Origin: Sulfuricurvum sp.
GTDB taxonomy: Bacteria; Campylobacterota; Campylobacteria; Campylobacterales; Sulfurimonadaceae
NCBI GenBank assembly: GCA_030679635.1
Contig: JAUXSZ010000173.1
Span: 1-19,128, forward strand
Reading direction: 5' to 3'
Length of the DNA: 19,128 bases
Shown here one piece after another: positions 7,678 to 15,754 of this stretch. The number at the start of each line of letters is the position of its first letter. Position 1 is the first letter of the stretch. The notes beneath the pieces are model-generated. The model had not been told where the DNA came from, made no database searches, and saw nothing but the letters and a program-made list of their open reading frames with translations. The position numbers and the translations under genes are program-made.

Positions 7678-7683
7678 TACAAT
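7678..7683 (+). promoter_or_regulatory. -10-like box abutting the ispG start
   Basis: TACAAT ends six bases before the ispG ATG, placing the predicted first transcribed base at or next to the A of the ATG. No Shine-Dalgarno is present (CACCTC precedes the ATG). This suggests a leaderless ispG transcript, with additional read-through from priA possible. Confidence 0.4.
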
Positions 7684-7689
7684 CACCTC

Positions 7690-8751
7690 ATGATTACACG
7701 CTACCCCACCAAAAAAATTTACGTCGGAAATGTCGCCATAGGCGGAGATGCCCCTATCTCGGTACAGTCGATGACCTATTCGCGTACCTCCGATGTTGCC
7801 GCAACCGTTGAGCAGATTAATCGGCTCCATTTTGCAGGATGCGACATCGTCCGTGTCGCCGTTCCGGAAATTGAAGATGCCCTTGCGCTTCGAGCCATCA
7901 AAGAGCAAATTTCTCTTCCGCTTGTTGCCGACATCCATTTCAACTACAAACTCGCCCTTATTGCCGCCGAAGTCGTGGACTGTATCCGATTTAATCCCGG
8001 CAATATCGGAGAAAAGTCACGCATCCGGGAGATCGTAAAAGCGTGCGAAGAGCGTCATATCCCCATCCGCATCGGGGTTAATGCCGGCAGTCTGGAAAAA
8101 GAGTTTGAACAGCGCTACGGGCAAACAGCCGAGGGGATGGTCGCCTCCGCCGAATACAACATCAAATTTCTCGAAGATTTAGGTTTTACCGATATCAAAG
8201 TCTCCCTCAAAGCGAGTGATGTACAGCGCACGGTGGAAGCGTATCGAATGCTGCGTCCTAAAAACCATTATCCCTTTCATCTTGGGGTTACGGAAGCCGG
8301 GACGATTTTTCATGCTACGATCAAAAGTGCGATCGGTTTAGGGGCTCTTTTGCTGGACGGGATCGGCGATACGATGCGTATTTCGATTACCGGAGAGCTC
8401 GAAGAAGAGATCAAAGTCGGACGTGCGATCCTCAAAGACAGCGGGGTTGCAAAAGAGGGACCGAACATCATATCCTGTCCTACATGCGGACGAATCGAAG
8501 CGGATCTGGTCACTGCGGTCGCGATTATCGAAGAGCGGACGAAGCACATCAAAAAACCACTCGATCTCTCTGTCATGGGGTGCGTTGTCAATGCTATAGG
8601 TGAAGCGAAACATGCCGATGTCGCGATCGCTTATGGCAAAGGGTCTGGCCTTGTTATGGTCAAAGGGGAGGTCGTTGCGCGACTGAGCGAAGAACTGCTC
8701 GTTGATCGTTTTGTGGAAGAGGTCGAGAAAATGGCAAGAGAAGAGGACTGA
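7690..8751 (+). CDS. ispG: 4-hydroxy-3-methylbut-2-enyl diphosphate synthase
   Basis: A 353-residue IspG (GcpE), which converts 2-C-methyl-D-erythritol 2,4-cyclodiphosphate to HMBPP in the penultimate step of the MEP isoprenoid pathway. The N-terminal TIM-barrel starts with [15 protein letters not shown], typical of the bacterial family. The C-terminal domain carries the [4Fe-4S] cysteines C263 and C266 (SCPTCGR) and C298 (MGC), with the conserved glutamate E305 in GEAKHAD. The loop reads [10 protein letters not shown] rather than the more common GCVVNGPGEA. It is the short bacterial form without the central plant-type domain. It begins 30 bases after priA, and its stop codon is one base before the dnaB GTG, so it sits inside a priA-ispG-dnaB-comEC run. 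Confidence 0.96.
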   Translation: MITRYPTKKIYVGNVAIGGDAPISVQSMTYSRTSDVAATVEQINRLHFAGCDIVRVAVPEIEDALALRAIKEQISLPLVADIHFNYKLALIAAEVVDCIRFNPGNIGEKSRIREIVKACEERHIPIRIGVNAGSLEKEFEQRYGQTAEGMVASAEYNIKFLEDLGFTDIKVSLKASDVQRTVEAYRMLRPKNHYPFHLGVTEAGTIFHATIKSAIGLGALLLDGIGDTMRISITGELEEEIKVGRAILKDSGVAKEGPNIISCPTCGRIEADLVTAVAIIEERTKHIKKPLDLSVMGCVVNAIGEAKHADVAIAYGKGSGLVMVKGEVVARLSEELLVDRFVEEVEKMAREED

Positions 8752-8752
8752 A

Positions 8753-10201
8753 GTGGAAGAATCGCTTTATAATTTAGCCTTTGAACGCTCCGTACTCAGC
8801 TCTATTATTTTTGACCCCTCGCAGTTTGACGAGTTTGAAGCCGTATTAACGGCAGATGATTTTTATCTCGCGGCACATCAAGAGATTTACCGCTCAATGC
8901 TCTCTCTTGCCCAGCGTGATCTCCCCATTGACGAAGAGTTTATCAAGAAAGAGCTGAGTGGGCGTCAAAAATTCGATGAACGGGTTATGGTCGAAATTCT
9001 CACAGCCAATCCGATTTCGAACACCACAGCCTACGTCCAAGAGATCAAAGACAAAGCATTAAAGCGACATCTTCTGACCCTTACGACAGAGATCAAGCGT
9101 GTTACGATGAGTGAAGATCTCTGCGGTGCGGATGTTGTCGATTTGGTCGAGAAAAAGCTCTATGAGATTACCCAAAGCTCACAAGCTACCGACTTTAAAG
9201 ACGCCCCAAAAATTACCGAAGATACGATGGCTTACATCGAAGAGATGCGCGCACGTGGTGATGCGGTTTTGGTAGGTGTCGATACGGGGTATGCCGAGCT
9301 GAATAAAATGACGACCGGATTTGGAAAAGGGGATCTTGTTATCGTTGCGGCCAGACCTGCTATGGGGAAAACCTCGTTTGCCCTCAATATGGTTCAAAAT
9401 CTCCTCGAAAAAGGGAAAGGGGTCGCCTTTTTCTCTCTTGAGATGCCGGCAGAACAGCTGATGCTCAGACTCTTAAGTGTCCAAACTTCTATCCAGCTCC
9501 AGCGTTTGCGTTTGGGGGATATGAATCCGCAGGAGTACAAACGGCTCAACGATGCGGTGGACAAGATGCGCAACAGCAAGCTTTTCGTGGACGATCACGG
9601 TTCTTTGAATATCAATCAGCTCCGTTCAAAACTCCGTAAACTCAAAAGTCGTCACCCCGAGATCGAACTCGCCGTTATCGATTATCTCCAAATTATGAGC
9701 GGAGTAGGGGGGAAAGATCGTCACCTTGAGGTGAGTGAAATTTCACGCGGACTTAAAATGCTCGCTAGGGAGTTGGAAATTCCGATCGTTGCCCTTTCTC
9801 AGTTGAACCGATCGCTTGAATCGCGCTCCGATAAACGTCCTATGCTCAGCGATATTCGCGAATCGGGATCGATTGAGCAGGATGCCGATATCATTCTTTT
9901 TGTCTATCGCAATGATGTTTACTTGTACAAAGAGGAAAAAGAGCGGGAAAAAGAGGCGATCTCATCGGGAAAAGAGTTTATCTCCAAATACATAGAGAAA
10001 GAGGAAGAGGAGGCGGAGATCATTATCGGTAAACAGCGTAACGGTCCGACCGGGCATGTAAAGCTGGTGTTCCAGAAAAAATTTACCCGTTTTGTCGATA
10101 AACCGACCTTCGGTGCGGCACAGATTGTCTACGAAAGTATCGATATGAAACCTGCGGTCATGGACATCGGAGATGAGAACTTCTCTATGCCGATAATATA
10201 G
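8753..10201 (+). CDS. dnaB: Replicative DNA helicase DnaB
   Basis: The hexameric helicase that unwinds DNA at the fork, 482 residues from the GTG at 8753. That start is chosen because AAGAGGA lies five bases upstream and the protein then begins VEESLYNLAFERSVLSS, as DnaB should; an upstream in-frame ATG at 8702 lies inside ispG. The N-terminal primase-interaction domain is followed by the RecA-like core with Walker A ARPAMGKTS (200-208), FFSLEMP, Walker B AVIDYLQIM (D310), and SQLNRSLESRSDKRP...DIRESGSIEQDAD. A charged stretch of about 28 residues, rich in Glu and Lys (nucleotides 9929-10012), separates VYRNDVY from AEIIIGKQRNGPTG. E. coli DnaB has a much shorter loop there, and an insertion in this region is reported for H. 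pylori DnaB. Confidence 0.96.
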   Translation: MEESLYNLAFERSVLSSIIFDPSQFDEFEAVLTADDFYLAAHQEIYRSMLSLAQRDLPIDEEFIKKELSGRQKFDERVMVEILTANPISNTTAYVQEIKDKALKRHLLTLTTEIKRVTMSEDLCGADVVDLVEKKLYEITQSSQATDFKDAPKITEDTMAYIEEMRARGDAVLVGVDTGYAELNKMTTGFGKGDLVIVAARPAMGKTSFALNMVQNLLEKGKGVAFFSLEMPAEQLMLRLLSVQTSIQLQRLRLGDMNPQEYKRLNDAVDKMRNSKLFVDDHGSLNINQLRSKLRKLKSRHPEIELAVIDYLQIMSGVGGKDRHLEVSEISRGLKMLARELEIPIVALSQLNRSLESRSDKRPMLSDIRESGSIEQDADIILFVYRNDVYLYKEEKEREKEAISSGKEFISKYIEKEEEEAEIIIGKQRNGPTGHVKLVFQKKFTRFVDKPTFGAAQIVYESIDMKPAVMDIGDENFSMPII

Positions 10202-11463
10202 TGTCCAAATTAGAGAGGGTTGAACTTTTAGACCGAAAGAGCGGCTCTTTTTTTATCCTCTTTCTCCTTTTTATCGCCTCACTCTCTATCTCCTTTGACT
10301 ATTACAAATTTACAGAATTTAAACGGTTTGATGATCCTCTGATCCGTGCAGAGGTTGTCGATCAAGAGATACGGTTGATCGGGGAACAGCCGAAAACCTC
10401 TATCAAGCTCCGCCTTGAAAACGGCTCACTGTGTCGATGTGTTATGAGCCCCTATTTACGTGATCTTCGCGGGCGAGAAGTGTTGGTGGAACTGCAGATC
10501 AAAAAAGTAACGTTTCTGGATTATCTTAAAGGGTTTCGTGCACGGGGGGTGATTCAAGAGGTCTACCCCGCATTGAGTCTCAAAGAGTGTTGGTATCGGA
10601 TCATCGCCGATGCTCATGAAGAGCAGAGAATGAAAGAACTGTATGGGGCTCTTTTTGTGGCAACCCCCATGAGTCAAGAGTTCCAAAAACTCGTGGGTGC
10701 TATGGGGCTGAGTCACATCCTCTCGATCAGCGGGTATCATTTTGGTATACTCAGCTTGATTGCCTTTTTTTTCCTTCGCCCTCTCTATCGGCGGCTTCAG
10801 AATCGCTATTTTCCCTATCGAAACGGCAACCGAGATCTTTTTTTGATTGTTTTTGGGCTGTTATTTTTTTATTTATGGGCATTGGAGTTTATACCGCCGA
10901 TGGTAAGATCTTTTGGAATGATTGCGGTGGGGTATTTCTTGTATGATCGTGGGATTAAAATTGTCTCGTTTCAAACCCTTTTGATCGCAGTGGGGCTGCT
11001 GCTCGCCTTTTTTCCGAAACTCTTCTTTTCCCTGGGATTCTGGTTCTCTTCTTTCGGTGTTTTGAGTATCTTTATTTTCGTCCGATATTATGATCATTGG
11101 AAGCCTTGGCAGATATTTTTGGCGCTCCATCTTTGGTGTTATCTGGTGATGCTTCCCATCTCCTTGGCTATTTTCGGAACCTTCGGATTTTGGCATGTGG
11201 TATCGATTCCGTTGGCGTTGCTGTTTAACCTCTATTATCCGGCAGTTTTAGCACTGCATCTGACACCGTGGGGGAATTGGTTTGACCCGTATCTGGAAGC
11301 TTTGTTTAATGCAGGGGATGTCCATGCGGTGAGCATACCGATGTGGAGTGGTATTTTAAGCATCGGATTGGCTGTTGCGGCGATCCGTTTTAAGAGCGCT
11401 TTTTGGGCGCTGGGGTTGTTGGGCAGCGCTACGCTGATAGGCGCGGTTTATCACATAGCATAG
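10201..11463 (+). CDS. comEC: ComEC/Rec2-family DNA uptake channel protein
   Basis: A 420-residue polytopic inner-membrane protein of the ComEC family, which moves single-stranded DNA into the cytoplasm in natural transformation. An N-terminal membrane segment (about 16-32) is followed by an OB-fold-like soluble region (about 45-125). The competence domain begins with LSHILSISGYHFG (170-182), the family signature, then several membrane helices including PPMVRSFGMIAVGYF. The C-terminal metallo-beta-lactamase-like domain of Bacillus ComEC is absent, as is usual for short Campylobacterota versions. The GTG start overlaps the dnaB stop codon by one base (TAGTG), implying coupled translation. The dnaB-comEC pair is also adjacent in H. 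pylori. Its 3' end overlaps the convergent yihY-like gene by 108 bases. Confidence 0.9.
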   Translation: MSKLERVELLDRKSGSFFILFLLFIASLSISFDYYKFTEFKRFDDPLIRAEVVDQEIRLIGEQPKTSIKLRLENGSLCRCVMSPYLRDLRGREVLVELQIKKVTFLDYLKGFRARGVIQEVYPALSLKECWYRIIADAHEEQRMKELYGALFVATPMSQEFQKLVGAMGLSHILSISGYHFGILSLIAFFFLRPLYRRLQNRYFPYRNGNRDLFLIVFGLLFFYLWALEFIPPMVRSFGMIAVGYFLYDRGIKIVSFQTLLIAVGLLLAFFPKLFFSLGFWFSSFGVLSIFIFVRYYDHWKPWQIFLALHLWCYLVMLPISLAIFGTFGFWHVVSIPLALLFNLYYPAVLALHLTPWGNWFDPYLEALFNAGDVHAVSIPMWSGILSIGLAVAAIRFKSAFWALGLLGSATLIGAVYHIA

Positions 11464-12216
11464 CTTCATCCCATAAATAACAATAATCCATGAGAGATAG
11501 ATCCATAAAAAGAAAAAGATAAGGGCTGAAAACGAACCGTACATCGTCGCGTACGTTTTATTGTAAAAAACGTATTGGACAAAACTGTTTTTGGCCATTT
11601 CCCATACGGATGCCACGACAAAAGAGCTGATCCCAGCTGCCTTGGGAGATATATCGGCATTAACGGCGATTTTATAGATGAGAAAAAAGATCCCCCAGAG
11701 GAGTAAAAAAGGAAAAACAGAGAGAATATTAAGGGCGAAGCCTCTCATGTGCAATTGAAGATACGCTTCAAGACTCATAGAGGTGATCAGAATAATTGGG
11801 GTTAACGTAATCAAGGTCCAATAGGTCGTGATTGATTCCCAAATGCCACGGGGAGTTGATTTGAAAATTTTGCCGACAATGTGGTCGAAATTTTCGAAAA
11901 ACAAGATAGAGGAAACGACCATCGTTGCAAACCCGATGATTCCTAGCTTAACCGAATTTTTGAAAAAGGATTCGAAATAGTTGGCAATGGCCGGAGTTTG
12001 AACCGGCATGATGTTCTCGAAAATAAAGATCTGAATTTTCCCGTATTGTTCGCTAAATACAGGGACATTTGCGATCAGACTCAGTGAGATAATCAGCAGC
12101 GGTACGAGGGTAAAAATCGTATAAAAGCTCAAACTGGAGGCATAAACAGTAATCTCACGATCAAACATCATGAGGACAAAAAGTCTCAGATACCTGAATG
12201 CCTTTTTAATTTTCAT
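11356..12216 (-). CDS. YihY/RbnA-family inner membrane protein
   Basis: A 286-residue polytopic protein of the YihY (virulence factor BrkB / former RNase BN) family, whose molecular role is unsettled. Six membrane segments can be seen, starting with the family motif YASSLSFYTIFTLVPLL (about 25-41) and ending near WIVIYGMKLCYV. Between them is the characteristic FWVVAS/WEMAKNSF-like region, here VVASVWEMAKNSFVQYVFYN. The final 36 codons form a polar, Gln- and Arg-rich tail encoded antisense to the end of comEC. It is the third gene of a minus-strand operon, starting three bases after the glcD-like stop codon. No good Shine-Dalgarno is visible, so translation is probably coupled to the gene before it. 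Confidence 0.88.
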   Translation of the reverse strand: MKIKKAFRYLRLFVLMMFDREITVYASSLSFYTIFTLVPLLIISLSLIANVPVFSEQYGKIQIFIFENIMPVQTPAIANYFESFFKNSVKLGIIGFATMVVSSILFFENFDHIVGKIFKSTPRGIWESITTYWTLITLTPIILITSMSLEAYLQLHMRGFALNILSVFPFLLLWGIFFLIYKIAVNADISPKAAGISSFVVASVWEMAKNSFVQYVFYNKTYATMYGSFSALIFFFLWIYLSWIIVIYGMKLCYVINRAYQRSAAQQPQRPKSALKTDRRNSQSDA

Positions 12217-12219
12217 GAG

Positions 12220-13605
12220 CTAGTGGAGACCCATTTTGAAGGGATTGAGAATATTATTCGGATCAAACGCATGTTTGATGGATTGAAACAATGCCATCTC
12301 TTCAGGGGTAAATGCCATAGACATATAAGGGGCTTTGGATAAGCCGATACCGTGCTCTCCGCTGAGCGTCCCTCCCAGATCAATAGTCGTTTGGAAAACT
12401 TCTTCAATTGCCTGATGGCCGATTTTAACCTGCTCGGGATCTTTTCCATCCACCATAACATTGGTATGAACATTGCCATCACCCGTATGACCGAAACAAG
12501 GGATGTTGATGTTATATTTTTTGGCAATGAGGGCAAATTTTTCCAGCAGTTCAGGCAAAGCTGAGCGGGGAACGGTGATGTCCTCGTTGATTTTTTTAGA
12601 ACCGTAAACCGATAGACATTGGCTCGCATTACGTCTGGCAAACCACAAATCTGCCGCCTCTTGTTTGTTTTGTGCGATTTTGAAGTCGCTGCATCCGTTT
12701 TCACGAAATACTTTTTCGATCTGTGCGAGTTGAAAGTTCAAGTCTTCTTCTAGATTTCCATCAACATCGGTGACGAGAATTGCCCCTGCTTCGATAGGGA
12801 GCCCCTTGTGATAGGTTTGCTCGACGGCCCGGATCGTGAGATTGTCCAAAAATTCCATGGCTACTGGGGTAACGCCACTCGCCATTGTTTTGTAAACCGC
12901 TTCCATCGCATCGCCAACAGTAGCGAAAATACCCATAGCCGTTTTGGTCATTTTTGGTTTTGCAAGAAGTTTGAGCGTTACTTCGGTTGTCACGGCCAAC
13001 GTCCCCTCAGAGGCGATCAAGATACCCGCAATGTTATAGCCGGCGACATCTTTGATCGTCCGTTTTCCCGCTTTGATAATATTTCCGTTGGGTAAAACCG
13101 CACGGATTGCCATGACATAGTCTTTGGTAATACCGTATTTTGCCGCGCGCATTCCCCCTGCGTTTTCATTGACGTTTCCGCCGATGGTGGAGTACTCCTG
13201 GCTCGCAGGATCGGGCGGATAAAAAAAACCGACTTCTTCTACTGCTTTTTGGAGTTCCATGTTGATGACACCGGGCTGAACAATGGCGACCATGTTCTGC
13301 ATATCGATCTCTAAAATTTTGTTCATATGTTTTTCAAATCCCAGAACAATCCCGCCATTGGCAGGAAGGGCGCCGCCCGTAAACCCGCTTCCAGCACCAC
13401 GCGGCACAAGAACAATACGGTGCTCGTTGCAGTATTTTAAAATATCACTGACATCTTGCTCATGTCTTGGAAATAAAACCGCATCAGGCTCAAAACGTTC
13501 ACGTGTTGCGTCGTAAGAGTAAGCGATCAAATGGGCTTTATCGCTGTAAACGTTTTCTTTGCCTATTAATCCAGTAAAAAAGTCCAGTGCGCCGGAGGGA
13601 AGCAT
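12220..13605 (-). CDS. glcD: GlcD-like FAD-linked 2-hydroxyacid dehydrogenase
   Basis: A 461-residue flavoprotein of the GlcD / D-lactate dehydrogenase group (FAD-binding PCMH fold plus FAD-oxidase C-terminal domain). It oxidises glycolate or D-lactate to the 2-oxo acid and passes electrons on. FAD-binding motifs are PRGAGSGFTGGALP (about 69-82) and PDPASQEYSTIGGNVNENAGG. The catalytic domain has GHTGDGNVHTN (373-383) and SGEHGIG (about 416-422). No GlcE or iron-sulfur GlcF partner is in the window, so the choice between glycolate and D-lactate is open. Two ATGs lie in a row. The second (13605) is preferred because AAGGA stands six bases before it; the first overlaps the stop codon of the upstream gene by one base. 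Confidence 0.9.
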   Translation of the reverse strand: MLPSGALDFFTGLIGKENVYSDKAHLIAYSYDATRERFEPDAVLFPRHEQDVSDILKYCNEHRIVLVPRGAGSGFTGGALPANGGIVLGFEKHMNKILEIDMQNMVAIVQPGVINMELQKAVEEVGFFYPPDPASQEYSTIGGNVNENAGGMRAAKYGITKDYVMAIRAVLPNGNIIKAGKRTIKDVAGYNIAGILIASEGTLAVTTEVTLKLLAKPKMTKTAMGIFATVGDAMEAVYKTMASGVTPVAMEFLDNLTIRAVEQTYHKGLPIEAGAILVTDVDGNLEEDLNFQLAQIEKVFRENGCSDFKIAQNKQEAADLWFARRNASQCLSVYGSKKINEDITVPRSALPELLEKFALIAKKYNINIPCFGHTGDGNVHTNVMVDGKDPEQVKIGHQAIEEVFQTTIDLGGTLSGEHGIGLSKAPYMSMAFTPEEMALFQSIKHAFDPNNILNPFKMGLH

Positions 13606-13607
13606 CA

Positions 13608-14402
13608 TTATTCCTTCACGTTAAAATTACGTAATAGTGCGCTTTTTTCACTAAATTTTGCTTTGTAGAGTTCATATAACTCTTTGTTGTTTGTATTCTT
13701 TAAAGCGATTTGTTCCAAATAATAGGGCTCATAGTTTTTCAGTCGTGAACTTCCTTCTCCCCACCACGCAGCTCGGATAGAAGGAACCCGTGAGTAAAAT
13801 GGGGTCATGAAATCGTTTTTGGTATTTAACGAAGGTACGGTTTGAAGTAATGCAAAGTTTTTACAATCAAGAGTAAAAAGGGTGTCGGCACTTTGTACGT
13901 AGAGTAAGCCGACGGAACCTGCCGTACAGAAACGGTGAAAATCATTGACGAGAGGTGTTGGATGCCCCTCATGAGAGAGATAGGTGGCATAGGTATCGGG
14001 ATGGACCCATTCGATATTGGGGATATTTTTTGTAATGGCATCGTACGTCTCATCGTTGGGTGCAATCAATAATGCCCGTTCATAATCATAAGCGAGGACT
14101 ACCTCGTCGGAGACTTTTGGTTTCCAGGTTCCGCTTGGGAGTGAGTTTTGGCGCAATCCGTCGTAGGTTGAGAGATTCACGAGGGCACGATTAGTAGTAG
14201 CATCTATCGTAGCTACCCGTGCATTGGCAATGATTGTGCTGTGATTGTTGTCAAAATGACGAACGACAAAGCCGCTCATTCCAACTTTTAATTCAGGTGA
14301 TTGAATGCTCCCCTGTTCTCCAATAATCTCAAGAAGGGGGGTGGAAATAGGTGACGCCTCTAGCATCCCAAAGCAGATGAAGGAAAAAAGCCAAATGCGC
14401 AT
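13608..14402 (-). CDS. PgbA/PgbB N-terminal domain protein, predicted secreted
   Basis: A 264-residue protein with a signal peptide (MRIWLFSFICFGMLEA). The body matches what I know of the plasminogen-binding protein PgbA N-terminal family of Helicobacter and relatives: VGMSGFVVRHFD, ALLIAPNDETYDAI, WVHPDTYATYLS, GSVGLLYVQ and LDC segments. The name comes from H. pylori surface proteins, where a long lysine-rich C-terminal extension binds plasminogen. This protein ends soon after the conserved domain and lacks such a tail, so plasminogen binding is not expected and its own role is unknown. The start at 14402 follows AAAGG at eight bases; a longer reading frame to 14477 would disrupt the signal peptide. 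First gene of the operon with glcD and yihY-like. Confidence 0.8.
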   Translation of the reverse strand: MRIWLFSFICFGMLEASPISTPLLEIIGEQGSIQSPELKVGMSGFVVRHFDNNHSTIIANARVATIDATTNRALVNLSTYDGLRQNSLPSGTWKPKVSDEVVLAYDYERALLIAPNDETYDAITKNIPNIEWVHPDTYATYLSHEGHPTPLVNDFHRFCTAGSVGLLYVQSADTLFTLDCKNFALLQTVPSLNTKNDFMTPFYSRVPSIRAAWWGEGSSRLKNYEPYYLEQIALKNTNNKELYELYKAKFSEKSALLRNFNVKE

Positions 14403-14433
14403 CGTGGTAACCTTTGTCGTATGAATTAGAGAG

Positions 14434-14439
14434 ATTATA
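14434..14439 (-). promoter_or_regulatory. Probable -10 box of the pgb-like/glcD/yihY operon
   Basis: The minus strand reads TATAAT, predicting transcription from about 14427 and a leader of about 25 bases before the ATG at 14402. It is divergent from the plus-strand TATCAT at 14472-14477. Confidence 0.5.
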
Positions 14440-14471
14440 GCCAAGTGAGACTTTGTAAACAAATTTTTTGC

Positions 14472-14477
14472 TATCAT
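14472..14477 (+). promoter_or_regulatory. Possible -10 box of the Csd3-like peptidase gene
   Basis: TATCAT is preceded by a T-rich stretch and lies 55 bases before the ATG at 14533. It predicts a leader of about 50 bases that contains the 14492-14513 hairpin. Confidence 0.4.
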
Positions 14478-14491
14478 TTTGTTCTTTAGAT

Positions 14492-14513
14492 GCGTGTTTA
14501 TCTGTCAACACGC
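14492..14513 (+). repeat. Inverted repeat in the leader of the Csd3-like gene
   Basis: GCGTGTT (14492-14498) and AACACGC (14507-14513) pair perfectly over seven bases around an eight-base loop. The 3' arm ends ten bases before the ribosome binding site AAGGAT at 14523. It could be an operator or an mRNA structure that modulates translation. Confidence 0.45.
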
Positions 14514-14532
14514 TAGCGGATTAAGGATAAAT

Positions 14533-15726
14533 ATGGGTCGGTTAGTATTATTGTTATTGTTGCCCCTATTTTTATTCGGTTCATCAGTGAAGTCTTTTAA
14601 ATGGAAGGATGGGGAGAGTTTTTTAACCTTTTTGGAGGATAAAAAACTCCCTCTTTCTCTCTTCTACAACCTTGATAAAGAAGATCAACAGCTGACGGAA
14701 GATATCCCTTTCACGGCCAATTGTCAGATGCTTATTAGTGATAAGAATATCATTGAGCAAATTTTGATTCCTGTTAATGATGAACTCCAGCTTCAAATTT
14801 ATCTTACCCCAAAAAAACGATACAAAATGCATGTCATCCCTATTGTGAGTGAAACCTACAATGAAGTCCTTTATACGGAAATTCAAACAGCTCCTTATGA
14901 TGATATTCTCAAGGCTACTGGTTCTAAAAGGCTAGCATCTAGGTTTGTTAAGATGTTCAAAGGACGGGTGAATTTCAAAAAAGAGGTTAAGCGTGGTGAT
15001 CCGTTGGTCATTGTGTATGAGCAAAAATACCGTTTAGGAAAATATTTTTCGATGCCGGAAGTTGCAGGGGCAATGATTGAAATAAGCGGTAAGCGTTATG
15101 TGGTTTATAGACATAAAGACGGACGCTATTATGATGCCAAAGGGGCACAGTTTGAAAAATTTCTCTTTAAGCTTCCCATTCGTAATGCACGGATGACTTC
15201 CGGCTTTACAAAACGGCGCTACCACCCTGTTCTGCATCGTTATCGTGCCCATGTGGGGGTCGATTTTGGTGCCCGTCCAGGTACACAGATTTTAGCAACG
15301 GGTGAGGGAAGGGTATGTTTTGCCGGCTATTCGAATGGGTATGGGAAGACGATCAAAATACGTCATTCAAATGGACTCACCAGTCTTTATGCCCATCAAA
15401 AAGGGTTTAAAAAAGGGATTCATGTAGGCTCTAAAATAAAGCAAGGTGATATTATCGGATTTGTCGGCTCTACAGGGCTTTCATCAGGTCCTCATTTGCA
15501 TTTTGGAATGTATGATGGGAGCACGCCGATTAATCCGCTGAGCGTTATGAAGAAAAAAACAGAAGGATTTACCGGCAAAGAGTATCGGCAGTTTGTTGCC
15601 ATACGCAGTAAGCTTGATCGAATATTTAATGAAAAACTACGTACGAAGCCGTTAAAGCGTAAGCCGCTTGATTTTCAAGATACCTATTATGTCAACAAAG
15701 ATACTTTTAAAGTGGAAGTTTTCTAG
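14533..15726 (+). CDS. M23-family peptidoglycan peptidase, Csd3/Pgp3-like
   Basis: A 397-residue secreted or membrane-anchored zinc peptidase. The ATG at 14533 is chosen because AAGGAT precedes it and it opens a clear signal sequence (MGRLVLLLLLPLFLFG); an earlier ATG at 14479 would bury it. An N-terminal inhibitory or substrate-binding region precedes the LytM/M23 domain, which has HVGVD (H240, D244), H288 in LYAH, and HLHFG (H321, H323) as metal and catalytic residues. Length and layout fit H. pylori Csd3/HdpA and Campylobacter jejuni Pgp3, DD-endopeptidase/DD-carboxypeptidases that trim crosslinks and set helical cell shape. It is transcribed alone, divergent from the pgb-like operon and convergent with the TonB receptor gene. 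Confidence 0.9.
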   Translation: MGRLVLLLLLPLFLFGSSVKSFKWKDGESFLTFLEDKKLPLSLFYNLDKEDQQLTEDIPFTANCQMLISDKNIIEQILIPVNDELQLQIYLTPKKRYKMHVIPIVSETYNEVLYTEIQTAPYDDILKATGSKRLASRFVKMFKGRVNFKKEVKRGDPLVIVYEQKYRLGKYFSMPEVAGAMIEISGKRYVVYRHKDGRYYDAKGAQFEKFLFKLPIRNARMTSGFTKRRYHPVLHRYRAHVGVDFGARPGTQILATGEGRVCFAGYSNGYGKTIKIRHSNGLTSLYAHQKGFKKGIHVGSKIKQGDIIGFVGSTGLSSGPHLHFGMYDGSTPINPLSVMKKKTEGFTGKEYRQFVAIRSKLDRIFNEKLRTKPLKRKPLDFQDTYYVNKDTFKVEVF

Positions 15727-15737
15727 GGGGCGTACGT

Positions 15738-15752
15738 TTCCCCGAAGGGGAA
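15738..15752. terminator. Hairpin between convergent genes
   Basis: TTCCCC-GAA-GGGGAA forms a GC-rich six-pair stem in the 28-base gap between the peptidase stop (15726) and the TonB receptor stop (15755). The position suits a two-way terminator, although neither side has a good T-run. Confidence 0.45.
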
Positions 15753-15754
15753 GG

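Noticed and set aside
8702..8752. ATG at 8702 as dnaB start
   Set aside because: It lies within ispG and adds 17 residues foreign to DnaB. The GTG at 8753 has a good ribosome binding site and gives the family N-terminus.
14403..14477. Longer N-terminus for the PgbA-N protein
   Set aside because: It would bury a clear signal peptide and cover the promoter. The ATG at 14402 has AAAGG upstream.
14479..14532. Longer N-terminus for the M23 peptidase
   Set aside because: The extension covers the leader hairpin and lacks a ribosome binding site; the ATG at 14533 opens the signal sequence.
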